5,365 nt of DNA from Dehalococcoidia bacterium (GTDB lineage: Bacteria > Chloroflexota > Dehalococcoidia > GIF9 > UBA5629): positions 1-5,365 of the forward strand of contig JAQTLG010000057.1 of assembly GCA_028715025.1 (NCBI GenBank), written 5' to 3'. A program made the translations under genes and the position numbers. Shown here piece after piece: positions 4,314-5,365 of the stretch. The notes beneath the pieces were generated by a model. It was not told the origin of the DNA. It worked only from the letters and a program-made list of their open reading frames with translations, and did no database searches. Each line of letters begins with the position of its first letter. The first letter of the stretch is position 1.

Positions 4314-5365
4314 ATGAAAAACCGTATTTATTTAATAGGAACAGGGATGACTCCTATGGTCAAGCAGGCGGGTTCCTATGAAGAGCTGTGCAGAGTTGCC
4401 ATTTCCGAGGCGATGGAGGATGCTGGCCTGGACTATGGTGGAGACAAAGGCGCCATCGGCGGTATCTGGTATGGCAACTGCGCCCAAGGGATGCTCACCA
4501 GCCAGCACAGCATACGCGGTCAGGTCATACTGCGGAGACTGGGATTCGAATGCATGCCGATCGTCAATGTGGAGAATGCCTGCGCCACCGGCTCCACAGC
4601 TTTGAATCAGGCCGTTATCCATGTTCTTGCGGGGGAATCCGACCTGGCTCTGGCGGTTGGAGTCGAGAAGATGATGCCTGATCTGACGAAAATAAACGAG
4701 CACCCCGAATTAGCTGCAGCGCTCCCCTATATGGGTCTTTCCTCCTTCTGGAACGGCTGTGAACAGGATAGAAAAAACGAGTACCTGGAGAGATGGAGGA
4801 AAGAGAAAGCGGAGGCGCTAGGCCTGCCGGTTGAACAGGTGGAGGTGGGGAGTAATGACAGGAGCCCATTCATGGACAACTATGCCGTAAAGGCCGTCAA
4901 GCATATGAAAAGATACGGTTACACCCAGGAGCAGATGGCCAGAGTCTGCGCCAAGACCCACCATCACAGCACAATGAACCCGAAGGCGCAGTATCGCAAG
5001 GACTTCACCTGGGAGGAAGTCATGGCCGATAAGTTGATCACCTATCCTCTGACCAGGCCCATGTGCGCGCCTAGGGGAGAGGGATGTGCTGCGGCCATCG
5101 TGTGTTCGGAAGAATACTTAAACAGCCATAAAAACGTGAAGGATCCGATCGAGGTGCTGGCCTCCGTGATGATCTCGGGAAGGGACCGCGCGGAATTCGA
5201 CCAGGATATCTCGGGCAGGGCTGCTGACAGGGCTTTTACGCGATCCGGATTGAAACGAAAGGACATCGATGTGCTTGAGGTGCATGATGCCACGACCTTT
5301 GCCGAGATCTTTCAGGTCGGGCAGGCGGGCTTCTGTTCCATGGAGCAGGCGGCTGACTATTGTTG
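4314..5365 (+). CDS. SCP2/SCP-x-type thiolase family protein, 3' end missing
   Basis: 350 complete codons are present and the frame is open to the window edge. Relatives are roughly 390 residues, so about 40-50 are missing. The start MKNRIYLIGTGMTP matches the first strand of this family. NVENACATGSTAL (85-97) carries the acyl-accepting Cys90. EVHDATTFAEI (about 322-332) carries the catalytic His324 in the HD.TTFAE context typical of SCP2-like and not classical FadA/AtoB thiolases. The final Cys-Gly motif would lie beyond the edge. The protein should cleave or form 3-oxoacyl-CoA bonds in the cytoplasm; the chain or aryl substrate cannot be read from sequence. In many bacteria such thiolases pair with a DUF35 zinc-ribbon/OB-fold protein; none lies upstream here. 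AAGGAGG (4303-4309) four bases before the ATG supports the start, though the spacing is short. Confidence 0.9.
   Translation, partial: MKNRIYLIGTGMTPMVKQAGSYEELCRVAISEAMEDAGLDYGGDKGAIGGIWYGNCAQGMLTSQHSIRGQVILRRLGFECMPIVNVENACATGSTALNQAVIHVLAGESDLALAVGVEKMMPDLTKINEHPELAAALPYMGLSSFWNGCEQDRKNEYLERWRKEKAEALGLPVEQVEVGSNDRSPFMDNYAVKAVKHMKRYGYTQEQMARVCAKTHHHSTMNPKAQYRKDFTWEEVMADKLITYPLTRPMCAPRGEGCAAAIVCSEEYLNSHKNVKDPIEVLASVMISGRDRAEFDQDISGRAADRAFTRSGLKRKDIDVLEVHDATTFAEIFQVGQAGFCSMEQAADYC

Noticed and set aside
4332..4869. Several reading frames on both strands inside the thiolase gene
   Set aside because: The thiolase frame carries the conserved NACATGS and HDATTF motifs, so the overlapping frames are shadows.
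1..5365. CRISPR array, tRNA, rRNA, insertion sequence or attachment site
   Set aside because: I saw no spaced direct repeats, cloverleaf with T-loop, rRNA core sequence, transposase motif or paired terminal repeats.

Overview
The window looks like chromosomal DNA from an anaerobic bacterium of moderate GC content. Ribosome binding sites are mostly strong GGAGG types. Two lipoproteins have clear lipoboxes, and there is a flavoprotein with a compact iron-sulfur cysteine motif and an SCP2-type thiolase. This mix recalls Dehalococcoidia-like Chloroflexota, although some Desulfobacterota or Firmicutes could look similar. The assignment is inferred from gene style, not from a marker gene.

Layout. 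Bases 1-106 (minus) hold the 5' end of a small exported protein. Bases 285-644 (minus) encode a 119-residue protein of a phage-associated family with a FGDN / GGQA / PNAVGIPT / DGLGTG motif set. Bases 645-852 are non-coding; part of this stretch folds into short hairpins and faintly resembles group II intron RNA. Bases 853-1485 (minus) encode an Isf-like flavoprotein whose upstream leader can form two mutually exclusive hairpins. Bases 1486-1891 are mostly non-coding, with candidate promoters and a (GGGGA)3 run.

Bases 1892-3058 (plus) encode a lipoprotein with two Ig-like repeats and a DNRLRE-like C-terminal region. It converges on an HtrA/trypsin-like lipoprotein protease at 3077-4189 (minus). 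The two stop codons lie opposite each other in a shared inverted repeat. Bases 4190-4313 form a divergent promoter region, and the thiolase at 4314 (plus) runs off the window end.

How the genes relate. The 1892-4189 pair is the clearest thematic unit: both products should be anchored outside the cytoplasmic membrane and both carry beta-sandwich adhesion-type modules. They are convergent, so they are not co-transcribed. The flavoprotein and thiolase are separate metabolic genes. No defence system, CRISPR array, tRNA, rRNA or intact mobile element is visible. I cannot show a novel multi-gene system here; the best leads are the leader RNA at 1505-1548, the RNA-like segment at 715-852 and the unusual domain make-up of the protease.
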